Shown one piece after another: positions 48,713 through 56,731 of a stretch of DNA of 64,000 nt (positions are counted from its first letter, which is position 1; each line of letters starts with the position of its first letter). The notes beneath the pieces were generated by a model. The model saw nothing but the letters and a program-made list of their open reading frames with translations, had not been told where the DNA came from and searched no databases. The position numbers and the translations under genes are program-made. Location: contig NZ_CP156084.1 in the NCBI RefSeq assembly GCF_040687965.1, forward strand, positions 1,626,501 to 1,690,500, given 5' to 3'. The stretch is from Methylocystis echinoides (GTDB lineage: Bacteria; Pseudomonadota; Alphaproteobacteria; Rhizobiales; Beijerinckiaceae).

Positions 48713-50524
48713 ATGACACGACCGCAACCTCTTGGCCCGACGCCGGCGCCGACGCCCGGCGGCGCCGACGAGCGCATTGTCGCCGTTCGGGCGGCTCTGG
48801 CTGGCCGCGCCCTCGTCTTCGTCGGCATGATGGGCTCGGGCAAGAGCGCCATCGGCCAGCGCCTCGCCGCCCGCCTCGGCCTCCCCTTCGTCGACGCCGA
48901 CGCCGAGATCGTCGCGGCGGCCGCGGGCATGACCATTCCCGAAATATTCGCCAAATATGGCGAGCGCTATTTCCGCGACGGCGAACGCCGCGTCATCATG
49001 CGCCTCCTCAACAGCGGCCAGATCGTGCTCGCCACCGGCGGCGGCGCCTTCATGGACCCCCGCACCCGCGAGCGGATCGGCGAGCGCGGCGTCTCGATCT
49101 GGCTCGACGCCGACTTGAAGACGTTGATGAAGCGCGTGCGTCGCAAGAACGACAGGCCGCTCCTGCATACGGACGATCCCGAGGAGACCTTGCGCCGCCT
49201 GCTCGAAACCCGCCGGCCGCTCTATGAACTCGCCGACATTCGCGTCGAATCGCACGACGAGCCGCAAGACGTCATGGTGGAGGCGACGCTCGACGCCTTG
49301 ATCGCCGAATTGCCGCGTCTCAACGCCACGCGCCGCGCCGCCCACAAGAAGGATTTCGCCAAGGCCATGACCCACCTCAATCTCGAGCGCATTCAGGCGG
49401 ACCAGGGCGCGACCCATCGCGAGAGCGTCCATGTCGCGCTCGGCGGGCGCTCGTACGACATTCTCATCGGCGCGGGCCTTCTGGAGGAGGCGGGCGATCA
49501 TATTTCCACTGTCGCGCCGGGGGCCGCCTGCGCGATCGTGACGGACGAAAACGTCGCGCGGCTGCATTTGCCCACGCTGGAAAAAAGCCTGTCGAAAGCG
49601 GGCGTTCGCCATAAGACGATCATCGTCAAGCCCGGCGAGGGCTCGAAGTCGCTCGCAACCTTCGGACGCGTCTGCGACGAGGTCCTGGCGGCGAAGATCG
49701 AGCGGCGCGATCTCATTGTCGCCTTCGGGGGCGGCGTCGTCGGCGACCTTGCGGGCTTTGTCGCAGCGAGCGTCAGGCGTGGCTCGCGCTTCGTGCAGAT
49801 CCCGACGACGCTGCTCTCGCAGGTCGATTCGTCGGTCGGCGGCAAGACGGGGATCAACTCCGTTCACGGCAAGAATCTCATCGGCGCCTTTCACCAGCCC
49901 GCGCTGGTGCTCGCCGACGTCGACGTGCTGCGCACCCTGCCGCTGCGCGAATTTCGCGCCGGATACGCCGAGGTCGTGAAATACGGACTGATCGGCGACA
50001 AGCGCTTCTTCGAATGGCTCGAGGCGGACGCCGAGGCGGTGTTCCACAGCCGCGCCGAGCAGATTTGCGCCGTCGCGGTGAGCTGCGAGACCAAGGCCGC
50101 CATCGTCGGACGCGACGAGACGGAGCAGGGCGACCGCGCGCTGCTCAATCTCGGCCACACATTTGGCCACGCCTTCGAGCTTCTCGCGGGCTATGACAGC
50201 GAGCGCCTCGTGCATGGCGAGGGCGTCGCCATCGGCATGGCCTGCGCCGCACGTTTTTCGGCGCGTCTCGGGCTGTGCGCGCCGCAGGACGCCGAGCGCG
50301 TCGCGCGCCATCTCGCAAGCGTCGGCCTGCCGACGGAGATTCGCCAGATTCCCGGCTGGCGCGACGACGCGCAGGCCGTTCTCGCCGCCATGTATCAGGA
50401 CAAGAAAGTCGAGGGCGGCGCGCTGACCTTCATCCTGATGCGCGGTGTCGGCGAGGCGTTCATCGCCAAATCCGTCGAGCCCGCAGAGGCTCTGGGCTTT
50501 CTGAAAGACGAACTCGCGCGGTAA
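48713..50524 (+). CDS. aroKB: fused shikimate kinase / 3-dehydroquinate synthase
   Basis: A 603-residue bifunctional enzyme of the shikimate pathway. Residues about 25-200 are shikimate kinase: Walker A GMMGSGKSAIG, DADAEI and ATGGGAF. A short linker rich in Ala/Lys follows. Residues about 235-603 are 3-dehydroquinate synthase, with NAD and metal-site motifs PGEGSKS, AFGGGVVGDLAGF, SSVGGKTGIN and NLGHTFGHAFE. The two steps are not consecutive in the pathway, so the fusion serves co-expression more than channelling. No clear ribosome binding site is seen before ATG 48713. The corC-like gene begins five bases after its stop. Confidence 0.95.
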   Translation: MTRPQPLGPTPAPTPGGADERIVAVRAALAGRALVFVGMMGSGKSAIGQRLAARLGLPFVDADAEIVAAAAGMTIPEIFAKYGERYFRDGERRVIMRLLNSGQIVLATGGGAFMDPRTRERIGERGVSIWLDADLKTLMKRVRRKNDRPLLHTDDPEETLRRLLETRRPLYELADIRVESHDEPQDVMVEATLDALIAELPRLNATRRAAHKKDFAKAMTHLNLERIQADQGATHRESVHVALGGRSYDILIGAGLLEEAGDHISTVAPGAACAIVTDENVARLHLPTLEKSLSKAGVRHKTIIVKPGEGSKSLATFGRVCDEVLAAKIERRDLIVAFGGGVVGDLAGFVAASVRRGSRFVQIPTTLLSQVDSSVGGKTGINSVHGKNLIGAFHQPALVLADVDVLRTLPLREFRAGYAEVVKYGLIGDKRFFEWLEADAEAVFHSRAEQICAVAVSCETKAAIVGRDETEQGDRALLNLGHTFGHAFELLAGYDSERLVHGEGVAIGMACAARFSARLGLCAPQDAERVARHLASVGLPTEIRQIPGWRDDAQAVLAAMYQDKKVEGGALTFILMRGVGEAFIAKSVEPAEALGFLKDELAR

Positions 50525-50529
50525 CGAAC

Positions 50530-51828
50530 ATGCATGGGCTTGGAACCGGCGGCGCGGCGTTCGAGTGGTCCGATGTGCTGATCGTCATTCTCTGCGTTTT
50601 GCTCTCCGCCTTTTTTTCGGGGTCGGAGACGGCGCTGACGGCCGCCTCCCATGCCCGGATGCATACGCTGGAGAAGGAGGGCGACCGGCGGGCCGGCGCC
50701 GTCAACCGCCTGCTGCGCCAACGAAACCGCATGATCGCCGCGCTGCTGCTCGGCAGCACCCTCGTCAATATCGGCGGCTCCGCCTTCACGACGAGCGTGC
50801 TCACCGCCATCGCAGGGGAGAATGGCGCGGTCTACGCCACGATCCTGATGACCGTGCTGCTGCTCGTTTTCGCCGAAGTGCTGCCAAAGACCCTCGCGAT
50901 CAACTACCCCGACGCGATGTCGCTCAAGGTCGTGCGCTTCATCACGCCCTTCGTCTCGATCTTCGGGCCGCTGCTCGCGGCGGTCGAATGGATCGTGCGC
51001 TGGGTCTTGAGCCTTGCGGGCGTCGAGCTCGGCCACGGCCGCACCATGCTCTCCCCCTATGAAGAGCTCAAGGGCGCGGTCGACATTCTGCACGAAGAGG
51101 GCAATGTCGAGCGGGCGGCGCGCGACATGTTCGGCGGCGTGCTCGACCTGCAGGTCCTGCATGTCGCGGACGTGATGATTCACCGCACCAAGATGCGCAC
51201 GATCGACGCCGATCTGCCGCCCGTTCAAATCGTGCGGGAAGTCTTATCCTCGCCCTTCACCCGCATGCCTTTGTGGCGCGAGCGGCCGGATAATTTCGTC
51301 GGCGTGCTGCATTCGAAGGATCTGCTGCGCGCCCTCGACGCCGCGGGCGGCGACGCCTCCAAGATCAAGATCGACGAGGTGATGTTCGCCCCCTGGTTCG
51401 TGCCCGAGGCGACGACGCTCGAGGACCAGCTCGAGGCCTTCCTCAAGCGCAAGACGCATTTTGCGCTCGTCGTCGACGAATATGGCGAGGTGATGGGCCT
51501 CGTCACGCTCGAGGACATTCTCGAGGAGATCGTCGGCGACATCCGTGACGAGCACGATCTCGCGGTGCAGGGCGTGCGCCCGCAGCCGGACGGCTCGGTG
51601 CTCGTTGACGGCGCGGTGCCGGTAAGGGACCTCAACCGCGTCATGGCCTGGAGCCTGCCGGACGAGGAGGCGACGACCATCGCCGGCCTCGTCATCCACG
51701 AAGCCGGCGCCATTCCGGACGCGGGACAGGTGTTCACCTTCCACGGCTTCCGCTTCGAAGTGATGCGCAAGATCAGAAACCGCGTCACCGCGCTGCGCGT
51801 GACCCCGCATGAGCCTGGCGACGACTGA
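50530..51828 (+). CDS. CNNM/CorC-type membrane protein with CBS domains
   Basis: A 432-residue protein. The N-terminal DUF21/CNNM domain has about four hydrophobic segments (VLIVILCVLLSAFFSGSE, ATILMTVLLLVFAEVLPKT). A CBS-domain pair follows (about residues 195-325, RPDNFVGVLHSKDLL and YGEVMGLVTLEDILEEIVG), then a C-terminal CorC_HlyC domain. The family is linked to Mg2+ and other divalent cation efflux. Its role here is inferred from family. It starts five bases after aroKB, a neighbourhood also seen in other Hyphomicrobiales. Confidence 0.88.
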   Translation: MHGLGTGGAAFEWSDVLIVILCVLLSAFFSGSETALTAASHARMHTLEKEGDRRAGAVNRLLRQRNRMIAALLLGSTLVNIGGSAFTTSVLTAIAGENGAVYATILMTVLLLVFAEVLPKTLAINYPDAMSLKVVRFITPFVSIFGPLLAAVEWIVRWVLSLAGVELGHGRTMLSPYEELKGAVDILHEEGNVERAARDMFGGVLDLQVLHVADVMIHRTKMRTIDADLPPVQIVREVLSSPFTRMPLWRERPDNFVGVLHSKDLLRALDAAGGDASKIKIDEVMFAPWFVPEATTLEDQLEAFLKRKTHFALVVDEYGEVMGLVTLEDILEEIVGDIRDEHDLAVQGVRPQPDGSVLVDGAVPVRDLNRVMAWSLPDEEATTIAGLVIHEAGAIPDAGQVFTFHGFRFEVMRKIRNRVTALRVTPHEPGDD

Positions 51829-51835
51829 ACCCCGC

Positions 51836-53209
51836 TCAGATTTCCGCTGTGAGGGTCGCGCGCAGGCCGTCGGACTCGTAGGCGAAGTCAATGTCGCCGC
51901 CAAACTGGCGCGCCAGCACCGACTTCATGAGATACTGTCCGACGCCCGTGCGCTGAGGCTCGGAGACGGGGGGGCCGCCACGCTCCTTCCACTCGACCCG
52001 GAGCCGGCGCCCTTCGCTGTCCGCGACGCGCCAGTCGACGGAAATTCGTCCGGCCTCGGCGGAGAGCGCGCCGTGGCGTTCGGCGTTGGACAGAAGCTCG
52101 TGCAGGGCCATGCCCAGCGCCAGCGCGACCTCGGAACGCAGCTCCACGTCGTCGCCCGAGAGCGCGACGCGGTCGCGCAGACCGGGGCTGTCGGCGGCGA
52201 GCGCCGTCGTCACCAATTCGCGCATCGGCGTCTCGGTCCAGGATTTCTTGACGAGCAGCGTGGAGAGGCGGCTCAGGCACTGGATACGGTCTGAAAAACT
52301 GTTCCGGAAACAGGAGAAGTCGGTCGCCGTGCGCGCGGTGATGTTGGCGATGCCCTGGATCATCGCCAGCGAATTGTTCACGCGGTGGTGCAACTCCATG
52401 TTCATGCTGCGCCGATGCTCCTCGGCGCTCTTGATCTCGTCGATGTCGGTGACGGCGATGATCGCGGCGATGATGGCGCCGCGTTCGTTGCGGATCGGCG
52501 ATCCGACAATGTTGATCCAGCCCCAGCTGCCGTCGCCGCGCTGATGACGGCACTCGAGGACGGGCTTTTCCTCGCCGGCGAGGGCGCGGGCGAGCGGATA
52601 TTCATCCGGCGTGACCGGCTCGCCGTTTTCATGCACGGCGACCCAATGCCGATATTGGCCGACGGTTTCAGAATAGATGACCGGGCCGCGGCGGATCGCC
52701 TCGAGCGCCTTGTTGCCTTCCAGAATGCGGCCGCTCGGCGCTTCCGCCAAAAGGACGCCCACCGGAAGCGCGTCGATGATCGCCCGCAGCTGGTTGTTGA
52801 ATCCGTTCGCGCCGCCGCCGCGGATGACCTCTGCGTTGAGCTGCGTCAGCAGCGCGCGCTTGCGGCGCAACCGCTGCTCGAACTCGTCGAGCGTGCGGGC
52901 GATGTCGTCGACGTCGGCGACTCCCGTCGCGACCCAGCCTGGCTGGGCGCCCGCCTTCAGGCGGTGCGCCATCTCCGCAAGCCTGTGCGTGGCGGCGGCG
53001 GTACGGCGGCGATCCTGGTCGAGGCGAAAAAGCGCATAGACGGAGCCGGCGAAGACGATCGCCAGCCCGAGCGCCGCCGCGTCGGAGAACCAAGAATCTG
53101 CGGAAACTGACGAAAGTTGCGCCGCGAGCGCCGCTCGCGCGCCAAAAACGAAAAATGCGTCCAGCAAAACGGCGACGCCAGAAATTCGCCGCAGGACCTG
53201 TGTGTCCAC
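51836..53209 (-). CDS. HWE/HisKA_2 sensor histidine kinase with PAS domain
   Basis: A 457-residue membrane kinase. Two hydrophobic helices near residues 10-30 and 44-62 frame a very short periplasmic loop, then a HAMP-like coiled segment, a PAS domain (about 140-262, ending VTDIDEIKSAEEHRR) and the kinase. The phospho-acceptor region MELHHRVNNSLAMIQGI (His275) and LHELLSNAERHG are of the HWE/HisKA_2 type that commonly feeds PhyR. Its location beside ecfG-nepR-phyR suggests it is a PhyR kinase. An EcfG-type promoter candidate lies upstream, so it may be stress-induced. Confidence 0.87.
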   Translation of the reverse strand: MDTQVLRRISGVAVLLDAFFVFGARAALAAQLSSVSADSWFSDAAALGLAIVFAGSVYALFRLDQDRRRTAAATHRLAEMAHRLKAGAQPGWVATGVADVDDIARTLDEFEQRLRRKRALLTQLNAEVIRGGGANGFNNQLRAIIDALPVGVLLAEAPSGRILEGNKALEAIRRGPVIYSETVGQYRHWVAVHENGEPVTPDEYPLARALAGEEKPVLECRHQRGDGSWGWINIVGSPIRNERGAIIAAIIAVTDIDEIKSAEEHRRSMNMELHHRVNNSLAMIQGIANITARTATDFSCFRNSFSDRIQCLSRLSTLLVKKSWTETPMRELVTTALAADSPGLRDRVALSGDDVELRSEVALALGMALHELLSNAERHGALSAEAGRISVDWRVADSEGRRLRVEWKERGGPPVSEPQRTGVGQYLMKSVLARQFGGDIDFAYESDGLRATLTAEI

Positions 53210-53283
53210 TCACTTCCTCCGCGCGCGCGACAGACGCCAGGATCGCCGCCGCCACGAATCCCAGGGGCTAAATCTTAGGCTGA

Positions 53284-53309
53284 AACCAGCCACGCCTTCG
53301 CCAAGTTCC
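53284..53309 (-). promoter_or_regulatory. candidate EcfG promoter for the HWE kinase gene
   Basis: On the minus strand GGAAC (53309-53305), 17 bp, GGTT (53287-53284). It matches GGAAC-N16/17-CGTT except for one -10 base and lies 75 bp before the start codon. Confidence 0.5.
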
Positions 53310-53347
53310 ACAGCAAGGCGAAAGTGGGAGAATTTTTTTTAACGGCT

Positions 53348-53902
53348 CTAAAGCGCCTTGGTGCTCTTGCGAGCGGCAAGGCCCGTCATCGTCGGATCGT
53401 AGTCGATCTCATGCACGCCCTTGAGCCCCAGATGTTCGGCGAGCTTGGCCCGGGCGCGGTTCAGTCGGCTTTTCACCGTGCCCACGGCGATGTTGCAGAC
53501 CTGCGCCGCCTCCTCGTAGGACAATTCGGTGATGCCGATCATCAGCAAGATTTCCCGGTGCTCGGGCGCCAGTTTATTGAGCGCCTTCTGGACGTCCTGC
53601 ATCGTGACGTTGGATTCCTGCCCCCCCTTCACCGGGATCTGCTCGGCGAGGACATTGTCGCTGTCCTGCACCTCGCGCGACCGCTTGCGATATTGAGAGA
53701 AATAGGTGTTGCGCAGGATGGTGACCAGCCAGGCGCGAAAATTCGTGCCGGGCTCGAAGCTGTCGGCGTGCGACCACGCCTTCACGAGCGTATCTTGGAC
53801 GAGGTCGTCGGCCACGCTATATGACCCCGAAAGAGAGATGGCGAAGGCGCGCAGGTAGGGAATCTGCGCCACCATCTGCTCTCCGAATGCAGCGTCAGTC
53901 AT
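53348..53902 (-). CDS. ecfG: EcfG general-stress ECF sigma factor
   Basis: A 184-residue ECF sigma factor (group 15). Region 2 spans about residues 10-80 (LVQDTLVKAWSHADSFEPGTNFRAW split across the -10 helix) and region 4 about 105-160 (LAPEHREILLMIGITELSYEEAA, VGTVKSRLNRARAKL). It directs RNA polymerase to general stress response promoters. It is held by NepR until phosphorylated PhyR titrates NepR away. Its ATG overlaps the nepR stop by four bases, so anti-sigma and sigma are translated together, and the pair is probably autoregulated from the promoter at 54211. Confidence 0.95.
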   Translation of the reverse strand: MTDAAFGEQMVAQIPYLRAFAISLSGSYSVADDLVQDTLVKAWSHADSFEPGTNFRAWLVTILRNTYFSQYRKRSREVQDSDNVLAEQIPVKGGQESNVTMQDVQKALNKLAPEHREILLMIGITELSYEEAAQVCNIAVGTVKSRLNRARAKLAEHLGLKGVHEIDYDPTMTGLAARKSTKAL

Positions 53903-54135
53903 TTCTTCTCACGCTGTTTGGCTTCGAGCTGGGCGAGCAGCACGACGAATTTGTCCGGGATTGGCTGTTGAATGAGGTCGTCGCAGAATGAGCGCAGAAC
54001 CCGCCCCAACTGCTCCTGAATGTGGGGCTCCAGAAAGGCCACATCGACGCCGTCGACTTGATCGTCGCCATGCGCGTCGCCCGCTTCCCGCGGCGGTGAA
54101 ACCTTTCTTTCTTCCTGCTCGTTTTCCTGCGTCAT
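53899..54135 (-). CDS. nepR: anti-sigma factor NepR
   Basis: A 78-residue anti-sigma factor. The first 30 residues are acidic and disordered. The two conserved helices follow: HIQEQLGRVLRSFCDDLI and, after the QPIPDKF turn, VVLLAQLE. The pattern LR..(Y/F)..(2 residues)..QP(I/V)P(D/E)(K/R)F is the NepR signature. It binds EcfG in unstressed cells and the sigma-like domain of phosphorylated PhyR under stress. It overlaps ecfG by four bases and diverges from phyR across 184 bp. Confidence 0.93.
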   Translation of the reverse strand: MTQENEQEERKVSPPREAGDAHGDDQVDGVDVAFLEPHIQEQLGRVLRSFCDDLIQQPIPDKFVVLLAQLEAKQREKK

Positions 54136-54210
54136 CTACAGCCCCAAGAACGCGCGCCTTATTTGACGGTGTCCTAGCTAAGCGCCCTCGCTCCAGGCGC
54201 CTAAATAGGC

Positions 54211-54235
54211 AACACCGGGAAGGCTGGATCGTTCC
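54211..54235 (-). promoter_or_regulatory. candidate EcfG promoter for nepR-ecfG
   Basis: On the minus strand GGAAC (54235-54231), 16 bp, TGTT (54214-54211). The -35 is perfect and the -10 keeps GTT. It lies about 75 bp before nepR and would give autoregulation. Confidence 0.6.
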
Positions 54236-54319
54236 AGTTCGAAAAAGTGGATTTCTAACCCGGCGCGGCGTATTGCTCAACCGCGCCAGCAGACTCTCAC
54301 AAGATCGCAGGGTGCCGTC

Positions 54320-55108
54320 ATGAATATCTCCCGAGAGATCGCTCCGCATCTCCCCTATCTTCGCCGTTTCGCGCGCGCGCTCTGCGGTTCGCAGAAGAGC
54401 GGCGACGCTTATGTCGTCGCGACGCTCGAGGCGCTCATCGCGGATATCGACGCCTTCCCGCCGAATATGTCGGCCAAGGTCGGCCTCTACCATCTTTTCA
54501 TGCGCTGCTGGTCGTCCATCACGCTCAATGTCGAGGATAGGCCCGACGACGAGGTGACGCCCGCCGAGCGGAATGTGAGCCTGCTGACGCCGCGCTCTCG
54601 ACAGGCGTTCTTGCTGCGCACCGTCGAAGGCTTTTCAATCGAGGACGTCGCCGACATTCTCTCCGTCACCCCGCAGGAGGTGGAGACTCTGATCGCGCAG
54701 GCGGGACGCGAGATCGCCGAGCGCGTCGCGACCGACGTGCTCATCATCGAGGACGAAGCGCTCATTGCCCAGGACATCGAATTCATCGCCCGCGATCTCG
54801 GCCACAACGTCATCGGCGTCGCCCGCACCCACAGGGAGGCGGTGGACCTCGCCCGCGGCCATCGTCCAGGCCTCATCCTCGCCGACATTCAACTCGCGGA
54901 CGGCAGTTCGGGCCTCAATGCGGTCAATGAGATGCTCGAGACCTTCGACTGCCCGGTCATCTTCATCACGGCCTTCCCCGAGCGGCTGCTCACCGGAGAG
55001 CGGCCCGAGCCGGCCTTTCTCATCAGCAAGCCTTACAAGGTCGATACGGTGAAGGCGACGATCAGCCAGGCGCTGTTTTTCGAACGCAAGGCGACGCGCG
55101 TCGCCTGA
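54320..55108 (+). CDS. phyR: PhyR response regulator (sigma-factor mimic)
   Basis: A 262-residue partner-switch regulator. Residues 1-130 form an ECF-sigma-like domain that mimics EcfG but no longer binds DNA (LPYLRRFARALCGSQ, LTPRSRQAFLLRTVEGFSIEDVA). Residues about 138-255 are a receiver domain: acidic pocket IEDEA (E144, D145), phospho-acceptor D189 in LILADIQL, and the switch region ITAFPERLL and KPYKV. When phosphorylated it binds NepR and frees EcfG. It diverges from nepR. I found no GGAAC-type promoter on its own strand. Confidence 0.96.
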   Translation: MNISREIAPHLPYLRRFARALCGSQKSGDAYVVATLEALIADIDAFPPNMSAKVGLYHLFMRCWSSITLNVEDRPDDEVTPAERNVSLLTPRSRQAFLLRTVEGFSIEDVADILSVTPQEVETLIAQAGREIAERVATDVLIIEDEALIAQDIEFIARDLGHNVIGVARTHREAVDLARGHRPGLILADIQLADGSSGLNAVNEMLETFDCPVIFITAFPERLLTGERPEPAFLISKPYKVDTVKATISQALFFERKATRVA

Positions 55109-55114
55109 AATGAG

Positions 55115-55150
55115 CGGCCGAACGCGGGCCGGCGGCGTTGACGCTTTTTT
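55115..55150 (+). terminator. weak terminator candidate after phyR
   Basis: A small hairpin GCGT-TG-ACGC (55135-55144) is followed by six T. An adjacent CGGCC/GGCCG pair could extend the structure. The stem is short. Confidence 0.3.
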
Positions 55151-55155
55151 GGGCT

Positions 55156-55180
55156 GGAACATCGTCGGCGAGCGCGCGTT
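55156..55180 (+). promoter_or_regulatory. EcfG-type promoter of dps
   Basis: GGAAC (55156-55160), 16 bp, CGTT (55177-55180): a perfect match to the alphaproteobacterial general stress promoter, 40 bp before the dps start. Confidence 0.75.
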
Positions 55181-55219
55181 CTCCCGTAACGCTGGAGGCA
55201 AGCCCCGAGGAGGCGCGAG

Positions 55220-55756
55220 ATGCCCTTGAATGTCTCAGAGAGCAGCGACACCGAACGCGTGTCGCTCAATACGCCGAGCGATCTGTCCGAGGAAGCGACG
55301 GCCGTGGTCGCGGAACGGATCAACCGGCTGGTCGCCGACGCCTACGTGCTTTACGTCAAGACAAAGAATTTCCACTGGCACGTGAGCGGGCCGAATTTCC
55401 GGGACTTCCACGAGATGCTCGACGAGCAGAGCGAGCAGATCCTGGAGTCGATCGATCCCCTCGCCGAGCGGGTGCGCAAGCTCGGCCAGCCGACGCTGCG
55501 CTCGCTCAATCAGATCCTGCAGCTGGCGTCGCTCAGCGAAAACGAGAAAGACTTCGTCTCGCCTTATGAGATGCTGGTCGAGCTGATGAACGACAACATC
55601 GCCATCGCCAAGTCGATGCGCGAGGCGCACGGGATCTGCGACGATTGGGACGATATCGCAACAGCGAGCCTGATCGAGCAATATCTCGACGAAACCGAAA
55701 AGCGCACCTGGTTCCTCTTCGAGGCGGCGCGCGCCGCCGACGCTGGCGGGCACTGA
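55220..55756 (+). CDS. dps: Dps-family ferritin-like DNA-protection protein
   Basis: A 178-residue four-helix protein that forms dodecamers, oxidises Fe2+ with H2O2 and shields DNA. The ferroxidase motif is intact: KNFHWHVSGPNFRDFHEMLDEQ, with the His, Asp and Glu ligands at the subunit interface. An N-terminal tail of about 25 residues may bind DNA, although it is acidic rather than basic. GGAGG lies before the ATG. A perfect EcfG promoter precedes it, and it directly follows phyR, so it is a likely direct target of the adjacent stress circuit. Confidence 0.93.
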   Translation: MPLNVSESSDTERVSLNTPSDLSEEATAVVAERINRLVADAYVLYVKTKNFHWHVSGPNFRDFHEMLDEQSEQILESIDPLAERVRKLGQPTLRSLNQILQLASLSENEKDFVSPYEMLVELMNDNIAIAKSMREAHGICDDWDDIATASLIEQYLDETEKRTWFLFEAARAADAGGH

Positions 55757-55849
55757 GGCCGACTTGCGGAGGCCTTGCAAAGCCGCATAAGTTTCCGCCG
55801 AGTCGCTTTGTCGCCCTCGTGGCGGCGAAGCGGCGCCGGAAAGGAAAAA

Positions 55850-56635
55850 ATGGCGGAACCCGAAAACCTTCTGGGCACTGTTACGTCTCATTATGCGGCC
55901 GCGCGCGGGTTCTTGTCGCGCCTGTCGTCCTTCGTCGCGCGCGTCACCTTCAAGATCCCGAAGGGCGCGACGCCCGGCGAGACGATCGACGAACTGGGGC
56001 GGCGATGGACGCTCGACGAAGAGGAGCGGCTGACGCTGCATATCCTCGTGCGCGACAAGCCGGGCGTCGCCTTCTTCGATGAAAAGATCCAAAGCATCAA
56101 CCGCGCGGCGTTTCACCGTTCCGCCTTCGCGCTCAATGCGGCGACGCAGCTCCTCTTCGTGGACGTGGCCGCACAGCTCTATGTGTCTCTGCCGCAGCTC
56201 AAGCTCGGCCTTTTCGCGGCCAATGCGCTGCTTGCGCTCGTCGCCCATTTCGAGATCAAGCAGCTTTTGCGCGCGCTGATCGCCGGGCCCAACGCCTTGC
56301 CGCCCAAGCGGCGCTTCTTCGGGCTCTTCCCCAATCCCGAATATAACCGGGCGGTCAAAAAGAACTCGCGCCACTATGCGCGCAGCGCCTGGAAGGAGAA
56401 ATCGCTTTATCGGCCCGCCTATTTTCTCAACGCCGCATCCATCTTCATTGGCGCTCAGTTCATCGTGCCGCCGGAGCGCATCATTTTTCCCTTCGGTTTC
56501 CTCATCGCCAAGACCACAGGCCTGTTCACGACGCTCGTGATGATCTTCGACGTTTGGCGCGGGTTTCGCGCGGGCGAGGACGCGCGGCTGGCGCGCGAGC
56601 GGGAAATCGCCGTCTACCGCGACCTCGATATTTGA
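55850..56635 (+). CDS. membrane protein of unknown family
   Basis: A 261-residue protein. A soluble N-terminal region with PKGATPGETIDELGRRW is followed by a hydrophobic stretch (LFVDVAAQLYVSLPQLKLGLFAANALLALVAHF in segments) and a second pair near the C-terminus (IIFPFGFLIAKTTGLFTTLVMIFDV). It is probably an inner-membrane protein with about four helices. I do not recognise a family. GGAAAGGA precedes ATG 55850. It follows dps on the same strand after 93 bp. No EcfG-type promoter of its own was seen, so stress control would need read-through from dps. Confidence 0.6.
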   Translation: MAEPENLLGTVTSHYAAARGFLSRLSSFVARVTFKIPKGATPGETIDELGRRWTLDEEERLTLHILVRDKPGVAFFDEKIQSINRAAFHRSAFALNAATQLLFVDVAAQLYVSLPQLKLGLFAANALLALVAHFEIKQLLRALIAGPNALPPKRRFFGLFPNPEYNRAVKKNSRHYARSAWKEKSLYRPAYFLNAASIFIGAQFIVPPERIIFPFGFLIAKTTGLFTTLVMIFDVWRGFRAGEDARLAREREIAVYRDLDI

Positions 56636-56731
56636 CCTCGCTGAAACGCGGCGCCGTCCGTTTATTTTCGGCTGGGTTCCCTCGAGCGTTCAGCTTGGTT
56701 TAAGTTGGCCGCCTCGAAAAACGGGGGCCAC

